Source: Saprospiraceae bacterium (GTDB lineage Bacteria; Bacteroidota; Bacteroidia; Chitinophagales; Saprospiraceae). Taken from it: a stretch of 64,000 nt of DNA. Positions 19,633 to 29,691 of this stretch are shown here, one piece after another (the stretch's first letter is position 1; every line of letters begins with the position of its first letter). The stretch covers positions 124,001 through 188,000 of the forward strand of contig JADKAS010000003.1 in the NCBI GenBank assembly GCA_016715245.1, written 5' to 3'. A program made the translations under genes and the position numbers. The notes beneath the pieces were generated by a model that was given only the letters and a program-made list of their open reading frames with translations, was not told where the DNA came from and did not search any database.

Positions 19633-19977
19633 TCAGAAATGGATTTATTGGTTTTGGTTAGATTGGGAAATTCAAATTTTGTTTTGTTTCAAACATCAAT
19701 TAAAAATACCGACTTTCGAATATTTTGGAGTCTTTATTTTCTATTCTTTTTTGATTCTGTTATTTGAATAAGTATTAAAAAGTAAAGTTAATATATTTTA
19801 TGATTAGTAATTAAAAAAATTATTTACTGTAACTGTTCATGACGAAAGGAAGCACCATTTACCATAAGGGCTCCTGTCAAATAGATTTGTATATGTTAAA
19901 ATATAAAAAATATGTTAACAAATGTGTTTTTAATGAACAATGTTTAGTAAAAGAACGTTGTATATAAAAATAGATTA
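19633..19977 (+). promoter_or_regulatory. Divergent intergenic region between the histidine kinase and the TetR-efflux operon
   Basis: 345 bases with no convincing gene. It must hold the promoters of both divergent units. The only structure I can support is the imperfect dyad just before the TetR gene, listed separately. The remainder is AT-rich without obvious repeats. Confidence 0.6.
19937..19961 (+). promoter_or_regulatory. Candidate TetR operator dyad
   Basis: ACAATGTT (19937-19944) and AACGTTGT (19954-19961) form an inverted repeat matching at seven of eight positions, with a nine-base spacer. It ends 16 bases before the TetR ATG. TetR-family repressors commonly bind such dyads at their own promoter, so autoregulation of the efflux operon is the likely role. 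Confidence 0.4.
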
Positions 19978-20592
19978 ATGGGATCATCAGAACGGAAAGA
20001 AAGAGAAAAAGCAGAACTAAAGGAATTGATACTTGATACATCCAAAAGGCTTTTGCTCAAGTTTGGAAAGCATGGTTTGTCGGTTCGGAAAATTGCCAAA
20101 GAAATTGAATACAGTCCGGCCACTATTTATTTGCATTTCAAAGATAAAGATGAGATTCTTCACGAGTTGATGGAAATGGGTTTTATGCTGATGAATAAGT
20201 ATATGGTTCCTGCCTTTGCTGAAAAAGATCCCTCAAAACGAATTTATGAAATCGGTCGGGCCTATATAAAATTTGGCCTGGAACAGGCTGACTGGTATGA
20301 TTTGATGTTTAATTCAGATGAACCGATGAAACATGTTGAAAAGTGCAGGGAAGATTGGGATGAAGGAATGGCTTTATTTAATTTTTTAACCATCACATGT
20401 AATGAGGCAATAGAAAAATATTCCCTGAAAGGTTATGATGCCCAAATCATTGCCTTACAATTATGGAGTGTAGTACACGGTCTTGTTAATCTTGCGCTTA
20501 CAGACAGATTGGGAATTGTTCAACCTTCTGATCAAAAGATATTGATTGATAAAGTTCTTGATTCAACTATACATTGTCTTTTTAAAAAATAA
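19978..20592 (+). CDS. TetR/AcrR-family transcriptional regulator
   Basis: 204 residues with an N-terminal helix-turn-helix at about residues 15-60 (ILDTSKRLLLKFGKHGLSVRKIAKEI, then SPATIYLHFKDKDEIL). The C-terminal ligand domain contains the pattern of TetR_C proteins (ADWYDLMFNS ... ALQLWSVVHGLVNLAL). It is the first gene of an operon with tolC-like, MFP and RND genes and most likely represses it, with the pump substrate or a cell-envelope signal as inducer. The tolC-like gene begins 15 bases after its stop. Confidence 0.9.
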   Translation: MGSSERKEREKAELKELILDTSKRLLLKFGKHGLSVRKIAKEIEYSPATIYLHFKDKDEILHELMEMGFMLMNKYMVPAFAEKDPSKRIYEIGRAYIKFGLEQADWYDLMFNSDEPMKHVEKCREDWDEGMALFNFLTITCNEAIEKYSLKGYDAQIIALQLWSVVHGLVNLALTDRLGIVQPSDQKILIDKVLDSTIHCLFKK

Positions 20593-20607
20593 AAAATTTT
20601 ACCTTTT

Positions 20608-21948
20608 ATGAACAGTGTTAATAAAATATACATAAGTCATTTAAAATTATATCTTACGGGGTTGCTTATTTTGGTGGTACAGAGTGTCCATGCGCAGGAT
20701 TTTGAATCTTTGGTGAAATTGGCCTGGAAAAACAATAAGCAACTCAATTCGAAAAACTTTCAACTGGAAAGTGCCGTATCTTCTTTGAAAGAAGCAAAAG
20801 CAATGTATGGTCCCAACTTGCAAATAGGATTATTGTATTCATTGGCAGAAGGGGGAAGAAAGATAAACTTTCCCGTCGGTGATTTGCTAAATCCTGTGTA
20901 TTCCACATTAAATGTATTGACGCAGTCAAATAACTTCCCTACTATTAATAACGTTGAAGAGCAGTTTTTGCCTAACAACTTTTATGACCTGCGTTTTAGA
21001 ATTACCCAACCTCTTTATTATCCTGATCTGGCCATCAACAAAAAAATTAAATCAGAGACCATTGTATTAAAGAATCTCGAAATCAAAGCCCTTAAAAGAA
21101 TCATTGTCAAAGATGTAATGAATGCTTATTTTTCTTCAGTAGCCGCAAGAAAAATATCAGAAATTTATTGGACTTCGGATTCTCTGCTTACTGAGGCCAA
21201 AAGAGTCACACAAAGTCTTATTAAAAATGGAACAGCTTTACCAACGGCACTTTCCAGAATTGAAACGCAAATGGCTACACTATCCGCTCAAAAATATGAT
21301 GCAGAAGCTCAGATAAGAAATGCAGACCATTATATGAAATTTTTGGTGGGAGAAACTTTCGTAGAATCCATTTTAATAGATGAATTACCGGTGGTGGAAT
21401 CCTTTATTTATAATGAAAGAGAAGAAATTTTACAAATGAATCAAGGTTCCAAAATGTTGTCTCTGGCACTGGAAAAGGAAAAAAATTTTTACAAACCTAA
21501 ATTAGGTCTTCAGCTTGATCTGGGTTCTCAGGATTTTGATTTTGGAATAGAACCTTATGTTTTAGCGGGACTCAATGTTGAAATGAATTTGTTTGACAAC
21601 AATAAACACATATACAAAAAGTCCTCGGTGCAAGCAGATATGACAGCAATACAACTTCAGAAAAATTATACTGAAGATCAGATAGGCTTGCAGATTAATA
21701 TAGCCAAAGAAAATCTGCAGTCTGCCGTAAAACAGGCAGAAACCTATAAAATAAGGATCACTGCCGTTGAGAAAATGTACAGTGAAGTTTTGAAAAAATA
21801 TAAGGAAGGAAGTGTGAATTACCTTGAACTTTTAGATGCTGAGACTCAATCTACGCAAATCAAATTGCATTATACGCTGGCCCGCCAGAATGCTTGGATG
21901 AAATGGGCGGAATATATGTATGCAACCGCTTCATTCCCAATAGAATAA
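20608..21948 (+). CDS. TolC-family outer-membrane efflux protein
   Basis: 446 residues with a signal peptide ending at VHAQ. Two long-helix repeats typical of TolC/OprM follow, including LEIKALKRIIVKDVMNAYFSSVAARK and EDQIGLQINIAKENLQSAVKQAE. The KEGSVNYLELLDAETQSTQIKLHYTLARQ signature is near the C-terminus. It provides the outer-membrane channel for the pump encoded downstream. Confidence 0.92.
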   Translation: MNSVNKIYISHLKLYLTGLLILVVQSVHAQDFESLVKLAWKNNKQLNSKNFQLESAVSSLKEAKAMYGPNLQIGLLYSLAEGGRKINFPVGDLLNPVYSTLNVLTQSNNFPTINNVEEQFLPNNFYDLRFRITQPLYYPDLAINKKIKSETIVLKNLEIKALKRIIVKDVMNAYFSSVAARKISEIYWTSDSLLTEAKRVTQSLIKNGTALPTALSRIETQMATLSAQKYDAEAQIRNADHYMKFLVGETFVESILIDELPVVESFIYNEREEILQMNQGSKMLSLALEKEKNFYKPKLGLQLDLGSQDFDFGIEPYVLAGLNVEMNLFDNNKHIYKKSSVQADMTAIQLQKNYTEDQIGLQINIAKENLQSAVKQAETYKIRITAVEKMYSEVLKKYKEGSVNYLELLDAETQSTQIKLHYTLARQNAWMKWAEYMYATASFPIE

Positions 21949-21982
21949 TTTAATTGGATAAATAAATTAAAACAATAATAAT

Positions 21983-23026
21983 ATGAAGGCACAATTTGTA
22001 ATCGCCATAACTCTTATGATTTTTGTAAATTTTAGTTCTTGTAAGCAGGAAAAAGAAATAGCAGAAACTAATCGGATAATTGAAGAAGCCACCATGGTTA
22101 AAACGGTAAAAGTAGCAAACTTTAGTGATTCCGGAATAATAAAAACAATGGGTATTGTTCTAAGTGATAATGAAGCAAGACCATCTTTCAAAACCGGGGG
22201 TGTCATTCACAAAACATATGTTGAAGAAGGGAGTTATGTCAAAAAGGGGCAATTACTGGCAATCTTAATTTTAGACGAAATTGATGCCCAGGTAAAACAG
22301 GCAGAAGAAGGACTTAAAAAAGCAGAAAGAGATTATAACAGAGTAAAAAATTTATTCGCAGACAGTGTCGCGACATTAGAACAATTTCAAAATGTTTCCA
22401 CGGCACTTGAAGTCTCAAAAAAGTCTGTTGACATTGCGAGATTCAATAAAAATTTCAGTGAAGTCAGAGCCCCTATTACCGGAAGAATTGTAAAACAAAT
22501 TATGAAATCGGGTGAAATAACAGCACCGGGAAATCCGGTGTATGTAATTATGGGAGTTGGAAAATCAGACTGGAGAATCAAAGTTGGCCTTGTTGATGCG
22601 GAATGGGCTAATGTTTCTTTTGGAGATAAGGCAGAGATAGTTCTTGAGGCATATCCCGGTAAAAAATTTGAAGGTTATGTATCCGATAAGGCATCCTTAG
22701 GAGGAAATGGTGGTGGTACTTTTGACGTTGAAATATCTTTCCGAAATCAACCTGCCTCATTAGCTGCAGGATTAACGGCAGATGTTACCATTATTTCATC
22801 AAAAAAAGACAAATTTATTACAATACCAATAGAAGCGCTGATCAGGACAAATGGTACAGAAGCTGAAATTTTTACTATAAGTGATGGAAAGGCAAAAAGA
22901 GTAAATATCCGGATAGCAAAAATATTAGGAGATAAAGTTGCTATTTCAAGTGGCATGGAGGGCATAAATGAAGTAATAACAACAGGCGCCATTTACCTGG
23001 AAGATGGAGAAATGGTTAAAAATTGA
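21983..23026 (+). CDS. RND efflux periplasmic adaptor (membrane fusion protein)
   Basis: 347 residues. The N-terminal signal ends in a lipobox (NFSSC), so the protein is probably lipid-anchored. The order is that of HlyD/AcrA-type adaptors: lipoyl-like half (KTYVEEGSYVKKGQLLAIL), helical hairpin (QVKQAEEGLKKAERDYNRVKNLF), second lipoyl half (SEVRAPITGRIVKQIMKSGE), then beta-barrel and membrane-proximal domains (IPIEALIRTNGTEAEIFTI). It bridges the TolC-like channel and the RND pump. Confidence 0.92.
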   Translation: MKAQFVIAITLMIFVNFSSCKQEKEIAETNRIIEEATMVKTVKVANFSDSGIIKTMGIVLSDNEARPSFKTGGVIHKTYVEEGSYVKKGQLLAILILDEIDAQVKQAEEGLKKAERDYNRVKNLFADSVATLEQFQNVSTALEVSKKSVDIARFNKNFSEVRAPITGRIVKQIMKSGEITAPGNPVYVIMGVGKSDWRIKVGLVDAEWANVSFGDKAEIVLEAYPGKKFEGYVSDKASLGGNGGGTFDVEISFRNQPASLAAGLTADVTIISSKKDKFITIPIEALIRTNGTEAEIFTISDGKAKRVNIRIAKILGDKVAISSGMEGINEVITTGAIYLEDGEMVKN

Positions 23027-23103
23027 TTTTGTGATGGCAGTGATTTTTGGTGTAATCACCATTTTTAAAATAATACAATTTTGACAAAAATAAAAATATA
23101 CAT

Positions 23104-23289
23104 ATGAATTTTAATATGTTTTTTGTTAAGAACTGGCAATTTACCCTCATTATTTTTTTCGGTATGATGTTATTGGGTATCAATGCTTTGTTTAATATGC
23201 CAAGGGGTGAAGACCCTCCTTTTGGAGCACCGATTTTTTCTATAGTAGTTGTTTATCCGGGTACAAATCCTATTGATATGGAAAACTAA
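23104..23289 (+). pseudogene. RND efflux pump, N-terminal fragment
   Basis: First 61 residues of the pump: the opening transmembrane helix (WQFTLIIFFGMMLLGINALF), then NMPRGEDPPF and VVYPGTNPIDME, both typical of AcrB-type proteins. The frame ends at TAA 23287-23289. Adding one A to the run in GAAAAC just before restores KLIADPIEEELYQLSDIKKIK, which joins the next fragment. This is a single-base loss, not a separate gene. Confidence 0.85.
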
Positions 23290-23321
23290 TCGCTGATCCA
23301 ATTGAAGAAGAGTTATATCAG

Positions 23322-23651
23322 TTGTCGGATATTAAAAAGATTAAAACTACTATAAAAGATGGTTTGGTGGTTATGCTGGCAGAATTCAACTATGAAGTTG
23401 ATGTTGAAGCTAAAAATAATGATGTCATACGTGAAATCAATAAAATCAGACCATCCCTACCTGAAGGTATTGTTTGGCTGGATATAAAAAAGGCAGCCAG
23501 TAGTGATGTAGCTATCCTGCAAACGGCGTTGGTAAGTGATACTGCCTCCATTTATACGATGAAAAAATGGGGAGAAGATCTTGAAAAAAGGATGGAAAGA
23601 CTGAAAGATATAAAATTTTCGGAAGTGCAGGCGGCTCCTGAAAAACTATAA
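23322..23651 (+). pseudogene. RND efflux pump, second fragment (porter domain)
   Basis: Part of the PN1/PN2 porter region (IKTTIKDGLVVMLAEFNYEVD ... VIREINKIRPSLPEGI). The real reading starts upstream of the methionine at 23322. It ends at a TAA caused by a second single-base loss near 23650; one added base continues as IKIEIDLEKMSKLRL, the start of the third fragment. Confidence 0.85.
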
Positions 23652-23674
23652 AAATAGAAATCGATCTCGAAAAA

Positions 23675-26167
23675 ATGTCAAAACTTAGATTGGGACTTAA
23701 TCAGGTTTTGGGGCTGCTTCAGGCAAATAATATAAATATTCCAGGCGGTTCGATGGACCTGGGAGAAAAAAAATACAATGTTAAAACTACTTCGGAATTT
23801 GAAAATATAGAGGATATAAAAAATACTATTGTACAGGTATCACCGGAAGGAAAAATACTCCGTTTAGGGCAAGTAGCAAATGTCTTTGAAATAAATGAAG
23901 ATTTTGACCACATTGCCCGCCACAACGGGAAAAGATCTGTCTGGGTTGTAACGGCAATGAAAGATAAAAGAAATATTATTGCAGCCAGAAAGGAAATCGA
24001 AGCGGTTATTGAAAAATTTAATAAAGAATTGCCGAAAGGAATACAATTGGAACAAGCCTTTGATCAGGAAATTGGTGTAAAAAACAGACTCACCGGTTTG
24101 GGCAGAGATTTTTTGATTGCTATATTTTTGGTATTGCTGACATTGCTTCCATTGGGTACAAGAGCTTCTTTCATCGTCATGATCTCCATTCCACTTTCGT
24201 TAAGTATTGGTTTATTTGTACTGGATGTCCTGGGATACACTCTTAACCAACTTAGTATCGTCGGGATGGTTATCTCTCTGGGACTCCTGGTGGACGACAG
24301 TATTGTAGTGGTTGAAAATATTGAAAGATATATGCGGAAGGGTATTTCAGCAAAAGAAGCAGCCATTTCTGCCACGAACCACATCTTGATTGCCATATTG
24401 GGCTGTACCGCCACATTGATACTTGCATTTTTACCGTTGGCTAACTTGCCTGAAGGATCAGGGGACTTTATCAGATCGCTACCTGTGGCCGTTATGGTAA
24501 CGGTGCTCGCTTCATTGTTTGTTTCAATTACAATTATTCCATTTCTGTCAAGCATTTTATTGAAAGCACATGAAAAGGATAGTCTAAGTGAAGGCAATTA
24601 TTTTTTTAAAGCTTTTAAAAAATACATCAATACCCCTTATCAAAAATTATTAATCTGGTGTATTCAGCATCCAATCAAGACATTGAGTACTGCAGGAATT
24701 TTATTTTTAGGATCATTACTGCTGGTTCCGGTTCTTGGGTTTAGTTTGTTTCCGGAATCAGAGAAGCCGATTATTACGATTGATATAGAAACTGAACCGG
24801 GTACTAATTTATTGCAAACGGATAAAGTGGTTAGAAAAATTGAAAAACAGATATTGAAATTACCTGAAGTATCACATATCAGTGCAAATGTAGGAAAAGG
24901 TAATCCCAGAATATATTACAATGAATTTCAAAAACAAAATGCAGCAAACATAGGCCAAATTATTGTATATCTTGATCCAGAAACTAAAGTGACGGAAATA
25001 GTTCTATTTGCTGATAAAGCAAGGAAATTATTGAAAGGAATACCAGGAACAAAAATTGAAGTGAAGAGATTTCAGCAGGGACCACCTATATCAGCACCTA
25101 TAGAAATAAGGATTCTGGGAAATAATCTGGATACACTTGAACAGTTGAGTATAAAAGTTGAAAATATTCTGAAATCAGTACAGGGGACAATGTATGTAAG
25201 AAACGACTTAAAGTATCAGGGGTCTGATGTTGTCGTGGAAGTCAATAAACAAATGGCGGGAATGTACGGCCTAACCGGTGCAGAAATAGCGAAAACAATC
25301 CGCCTGGCTATTTCCGGAATTGAAGCTGGCCTTATTAAAGACGATGAAGGCGATGAATTCAAAATAGTCGTAAGTACGTCTGATAATACCATGGATGCTC
25401 TGGCCAATTTTGATAAAATCAATATCACATCTTTTAGCGGTGCTTTGGTTCCTTTGAAAAAGGTGGCGAATATTTCTCTTCGCCCATCATCTTCAATAAT
25501 ACTGCATTTTAACAAGGAAAGGTATGCATTGGTAAGCAGTTTTGTTGAAAAAAATTACAATATTGATAAAACTACGACTCAGATATTGGATGAAATAGGT
25601 TCCAAAATAAAATTCCCTTCCGGTTATAGAGTTGTTGCAGCCGGGGAAAGGGAAACCAGAGAGGAATCATTTGGTGGTATGGGAACCATTATTATTTTAA
25701 CCGTTTTTGGTTTATTTGCCATTCTGATTCTTGAGTTCAGAACATTTAAATCAACCATTATAGTATTAAGTGTAATTCCTATGGGAATTATAGGAGCATT
25801 ATTAGCATTATATTTTTCAGGTGAGTCTTTATCCTTTGTGGCAACTGTAGGTATTATTGCTCTTGTAGGTATAGAAATTAAAAACAGTATTTTAATGGTA
25901 GACTACACCAATTCGTTAAGAGAAAAAGGTGTTTCATTATATGAGGCTGTGTTGGATGGGGCAGAAACAAGATTTTTACCTATCTTGCTCACTTCATTAA
26001 CAGCGATTGGCGGTTTGACACCTTTGGTACTTGAAAATTCACCTTTGATAAGCCCACTGGCCAAGGTTTTGATCGGCGGGTTAATCAGCAGTACCTTATT
26101 GAGCAGACTTGTAACACCTGTCTTATATAATTTAATTCCTCCCGCCATACATGTTAAAAAGGATTAA
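23675..26167 (+). pseudogene. RND efflux pump, main fragment
   Basis: 830 residues covering the rest of the inner-membrane RND transporter. With the two upstream fragments the protein would be about 1,020 residues, the normal AcrB-family length. The proton-relay region of TM4 is visible (GMVISLGLLVDDSIVVVENIERYM), as are the second porter region and the TM10-12 block (ATVGIIALVGIEIKNSILMVDYTN). It uses the proton gradient to export substrates through the adaptor and TolC-like channel. Substrate specificity cannot be read from the sequence. Confidence 0.9.
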
Positions 26168-26204
26168 AAAAATATATATAATACTAACTTGTTCATTAAT
26201 ATCT

Positions 26205-26982
26205 ATGATTAATGGAAAAAGGAACAAGATTTTAGTATTGATTTTTTTTTCATGCACAATATTTTCATGTTCTGTTAAAAAAACATTACATCAAAACAAT
26301 ATTTTCAAAACTTCTGAAGGCTGGAGTGTTCCCTACCAATGTTTTAAGCCAAAATTTCAAAGTGACACAAAACAACCATTAATTTTGTTTTTGCACGGAG
26401 CAGGGGAAAGAGGAAATGACAATCGAAAGCAATTGGTTCATGTAGTTCCATATTTGACATCAGATTCTTTTCAACAAAAACATCCTTGTTTTATTCTGGC
26501 CCCTCAATGTCCGGAAGAAGGGTATTGGGCTCCCGTAAAACGTTTTGAATGGTCAGTCATACAGAATGGAGAAATAACAAAGTCGATGGAGGGCGTATTG
26601 GAATTATTGGACAATATTTTAAAAACTTCTGGCATAGATAAGGAAAGAATCTATATGGTAGGTTTATCTATGGGTGGATTTGGTGTTTTTGATCTTGCGG
26701 CAAGAAGACCGGAAATATTTGCCGCGGGAGTACCCATTTGCGGTGGCGGTGATCTCCAAAAAATTGACTTTATTAAAAGAACACCTCTTTGGATTTTCCA
26801 TGGTGGTAAGGATTCCGTTGTTTCGGTTGAAAAATCAAGAGAAATGTATAAAGCAATTAATAATTCAGATAATTCCTCTTTGTTTACCTGAATATGAAGG
26901 TCAAAATCATGGTATTTGGGAAATGGCAATCAGGGAGCCAGGCTTATGGGAATGGGTTTTCAGCCAAAAAAAAATCAATTAA
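26205..26982 (+). pseudogene. Alpha/beta-hydrolase esterase lipoprotein (one frameshift)
   Basis: Start chosen at ATG 26205, which gives a lipoprotein signal (ILVLIFFSCTIFSC); an ATG at 26151 lies inside the RND gene. The fold is that of phospholipase/carboxylesterase or PHB-depolymerase-like hydrolases: ILFLHGAGERGND, then the nucleophile elbow GLSMGGFGVFDLAARRP and WIFHGGKDSVV with the acid. The frame stops at 26891, but GQNHGIWEMAIREPGLWEWVF, with the catalytic histidine, continues in another frame after about 26889. That corresponds to one inserted base (or two lost). Repaired length is about 258 residues. Confidence 0.78.
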
Positions 26983-27025
26983 TTCTTTTATTTATTGCAT
27001 TAATTGTTTAGAAGAGTGATTAAAA

Positions 27026-27061
27026 AAAAGCATACTCCAGAAATGGATGTATGCTTTTATT
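27026..27061 (+). terminator. Bidirectional terminator between convergent genes
   Basis: GCATAC (27030-27035) pairs with GTATGC (27049-27054). Inside, TCCA (27036-27039) pairs with TGGA (27044-27047) around a GAAA loop, with one bulged T. An A run precedes and a T run follows the stem, so it can end transcription from both the esterase and the coiled-coil gene. Confidence 0.8.
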
Positions 27062-27081
27062 TTATTTCTAAAATGCTGAAT

Positions 27082-28443
27082 TTATTCTTCTTCTTTATCA
27101 AATAAGTCATCTACCTTATCAACAAGGTCTTCGAGTTTTTCTTCAGCAACCTCAGCTACAGCTTTAACGGTATCAACGACATCTTCCAATAAATTTTCTG
27201 CTGAAGCAGAAAGTTGGGAAAGCAAATCTTTTGGTTTTGATTTTGATTTTTTCTGATTTTTAATATCGTCCGCTGCTTTGGAAAGTTTACCCGAAATTTT
27301 GTCAAGTTCTTTTTGTGACTCGGAGATATTATCTGCAATTTTTTGTTTTACCACTTCTTTTGCTTCTTCAATTTTCTCCTGCTTTTCAAGCTTAGCTACT
27401 TTTTTCTTTTCCTTTTCCAATTTTGACTCCAGATCTGATTTGGTTTTCAGCATGTCGTCAAATTTCTCTTTTTTGGAATGTATTCTTTCTTCTATCATCC
27501 GGATTTTTGCCTGCCTTAATTGAGATTCCAGCTGGCCATCGCTATCTTCAACTCTTTTCGTTTGAAAATCAAGGTCTTTTTGATCAATTTGGATTGATTT
27601 CTGCATTTTCTGAATCGCACCTATCAATCCTTCGTATCTTTTTTGTAATCTGGCGGTACCCTGAGATACATTAGCTTCATATTGGGAACCTCTTTTTTCT
27701 TTAATTATTTTAAATGCGCCATCGATTTTATCCCATATTTCTTTGCGGTCATCCTTTGTAAAATGAATATTTTTAATTTTATGCTGTAACCTTTTCAGAT
27801 CTTCGAATAATGGACTCAAACCTAAACCTTGTTCAATTTTTCCTTCAATTTCATTCAATTCTTTTGAAAAATCATCTAGATATGTTTTGGACTTGGTTTC
27901 AAATTCTGATTCCAGGCTCTTTTTTAATTGCTTTAATTTATCAAAAAGACCATTTGTTCTTTCTCTGAGGGAAGCGGCATGTTCTCTGAATAAATTTCTA
28001 TCATTGACCTGATGCTGGACTTTATTCCAGAAATTTTTTAATTCTTCCCAAATCTTATTGTCATAATCAGTCAAAGTTTCAACCTTTTCCTTAAATTCTT
28101 CCAATTCGGATTTATAAAGACCGTACAATTTGGAGGATAAAACAACAAAATGCCATTCAGCTTGAGCTCTGGTGATTAAGTCGGGTCTTTCTACCCGGAT
28201 TTCATCAGGTAATAAACTGTCTGATACAGATAATTTTCGCTCGATTTTCGAAAAACCTTCCGGAAATTCAATATCAACGTCATTTTTCCATTGTTCTGAC
28301 ATTTGTTTGTAAAATTCTTCCGTAGCGATCTTTTCAGGAAATGTAAAAATGTTTACAACATTTTCATTTTCCAGTAATTCAAGAGCGACCAATATTTTTT
28401 CATCTTTTTCATTGGTTCCCCAAAGTACTAATTTGCGTCTCAT
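27082..28443 (-). CDS. Large coiled-coil cytoplasmic protein, unknown function
   Basis: 453 residues with no signal peptide or membrane segment. The first ~100 residues look globular (RRKLVLWGTNEKDEKILVAL ... FYKQMSEQWKND). Residues about 120-420 are almost entirely charged helix with long heptad stretches (for example SLESEFETKSKTYLDDFSK and RQAKIRMIEERIHSKKEKF). The C-terminus is acidic and ends DLFDKEEE. I recognise no named family. It is the only gene between a terminator and asd, transcribed in the same direction as asd. Confidence 0.75.
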   Translation of the reverse strand: MRRKLVLWGTNEKDEKILVALELLENENVVNIFTFPEKIATEEFYKQMSEQWKNDVDIEFPEGFSKIERKLSVSDSLLPDEIRVERPDLITRAQAEWHFVVLSSKLYGLYKSELEEFKEKVETLTDYDNKIWEELKNFWNKVQHQVNDRNLFREHAASLRERTNGLFDKLKQLKKSLESEFETKSKTYLDDFSKELNEIEGKIEQGLGLSPLFEDLKRLQHKIKNIHFTKDDRKEIWDKIDGAFKIIKEKRGSQYEANVSQGTARLQKRYEGLIGAIQKMQKSIQIDQKDLDFQTKRVEDSDGQLESQLRQAKIRMIEERIHSKKEKFDDMLKTKSDLESKLEKEKKKVAKLEKQEKIEEAKEVVKQKIADNISESQKELDKISGKLSKAADDIKNQKKSKSKPKDLLSQLSASAENLLEDVVDTVKAVAEVAEEKLEDLVDKVDDLFDKEEE

Positions 28444-28491
28444 TTTACTTTAATTTTAGCGAATATGTAATCAAATAATACAATAATGTAA

Positions 28492-29490
28492 TTAAATCAA
28501 TTTTTCCTTTAACAGGTGTTCTACAATTTGTACGGCATTGGTGGCGGCACCTTTCCGCAAATTATCGGCAACAACCCATAAATTTAAACCGTTTTTGACG
28601 GATTCATCTAAACGTATCCTGCCAACAAATACCTCATTTTTATTTTTTGCGTATAATGGCATAGGATATAATTGTTCTGAAGGATTATCTACCAAAACTA
28701 TACCATTTGTTTCAGATATAACACTTTTAATATCTTTAATATCAAAAGTATTATAAAATTCGATATTTACGGATTCAGAGTGACCCCCATTTACCGGAAC
28801 TCTGACCGCCGTAGCCGTTATTTTAATATTTTGATCACCCAATATTTTTTTTGTTTCGTGAACAAGTTTCATTTCTTCTTTGGTGTAATCGTTGTCCAAA
28901 AAAACATCACATTGAGGAATACAATTGCCAAAAATAGGATATTTATAGGCCATTTCGTCTGCAGTAAGAATTTTCCCCTGCTTTTCGGCATCATATTGTT
29001 TAACTGCTTTTACCCCTGTACCTGTATAAGATTGATATGTTGAAATGACCATTCTTTTAATAGAATACTTTTTATGGAGAGGGGCAATGGCCATCACCAA
29101 TTGTATGGTAGAACAATTGGGATTGGCAATAATTTTATCTTCTTTTGTCAAAAGTTCTGCATTGACTTCAGGAACTACCAATTTTACATCTGGGTGCATT
29201 CTCCATGCAGAGGAATTATCAATGACAAAGGTTCCTTTTTCTGCAAACTTTGGTGCCCACTCCAGTGATGTATTACCTCCGGCGGAAAATATCGCTACAT
29301 CAGGTGAAAGGTTTACCGCATCCTGAACAGATATAACTTTATATATTTTTTCCTTAAAAGTTATTTCTTTACCTACGGAAGCAATTGAGGCAACCGGTAT
29401 AAGTTCCGTAATAGGGAGACCGGATTCTTCCAGAACATCAAGAAGTACCTTTCCAACCAATCCGGTTACACCAACAATGGCAAGTCTCAT
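28492..29490 (-). CDS. asd: Aspartate-semialdehyde dehydrogenase
   Basis: Reduces aspartyl phosphate to aspartate semialdehyde with NADPH, the branch point to lysine/diaminopimelate, threonine and methionine. The N-terminal GVTGLVGKVLLDVL nucleotide-binding motif is present, as are the active-site cysteine in NPNCSTIQ and the VRVPVNGGHSESV histidine segment. At 332 residues it has the usual length. It lies 48 bases upstream of the coiled-coil gene on the same strand. Confidence 0.95.
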   Translation of the reverse strand: MRLAIVGVTGLVGKVLLDVLEESGLPITELIPVASIASVGKEITFKEKIYKVISVQDAVNLSPDVAIFSAGGNTSLEWAPKFAEKGTFVIDNSSAWRMHPDVKLVVPEVNAELLTKEDKIIANPNCSTIQLVMAIAPLHKKYSIKRMVISTYQSYTGTGVKAVKQYDAEKQGKILTADEMAYKYPIFGNCIPQCDVFLDNDYTKEEMKLVHETKKILGDQNIKITATAVRVPVNGGHSESVNIEFYNTFDIKDIKSVISETNGIVLVDNPSEQLYPMPLYAKNKNEVFVGRIRLDESVKNGLNLWVVADNLRKGAATNAVQIVEHLLKEKLI

Positions 29491-29691
29491 TATTATTCTT
29501 TTAAAACAGTTTATTTATTTATCAAAATATTTTTTCCTGTTGTATTCTATTTTGCAAACGTAAAGGCCAAAGTAAATTCAAACAGGTACTCAATATTTTT
29601 AATTTTGCTTTCTGAAACAAAGATAAGATCTCCGTATATTTATAAAAATAGGCGCAAATATAGAGTTAAAAGGAAAATAAAACGAAAAAAC

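Noticed and set aside
23322..23651. Separate small gene between two RND pieces
   Set aside because: Its sequence is the RND porter domain and both ends are explained by single-base losses; it is part of one pump gene.
24064..24597. 177-codon ORF antisense to the RND gene
   Set aside because: Lies wholly opposite conserved RND coding sequence and has no recognisable domain.
26674..26982. Separate gene overlapping the esterase
   Set aside because: Only its last third (GQNHGIWEMAIREPG...) is real protein, the C-terminus of the esterase after a frameshift; the rest is an out-of-frame shadow.
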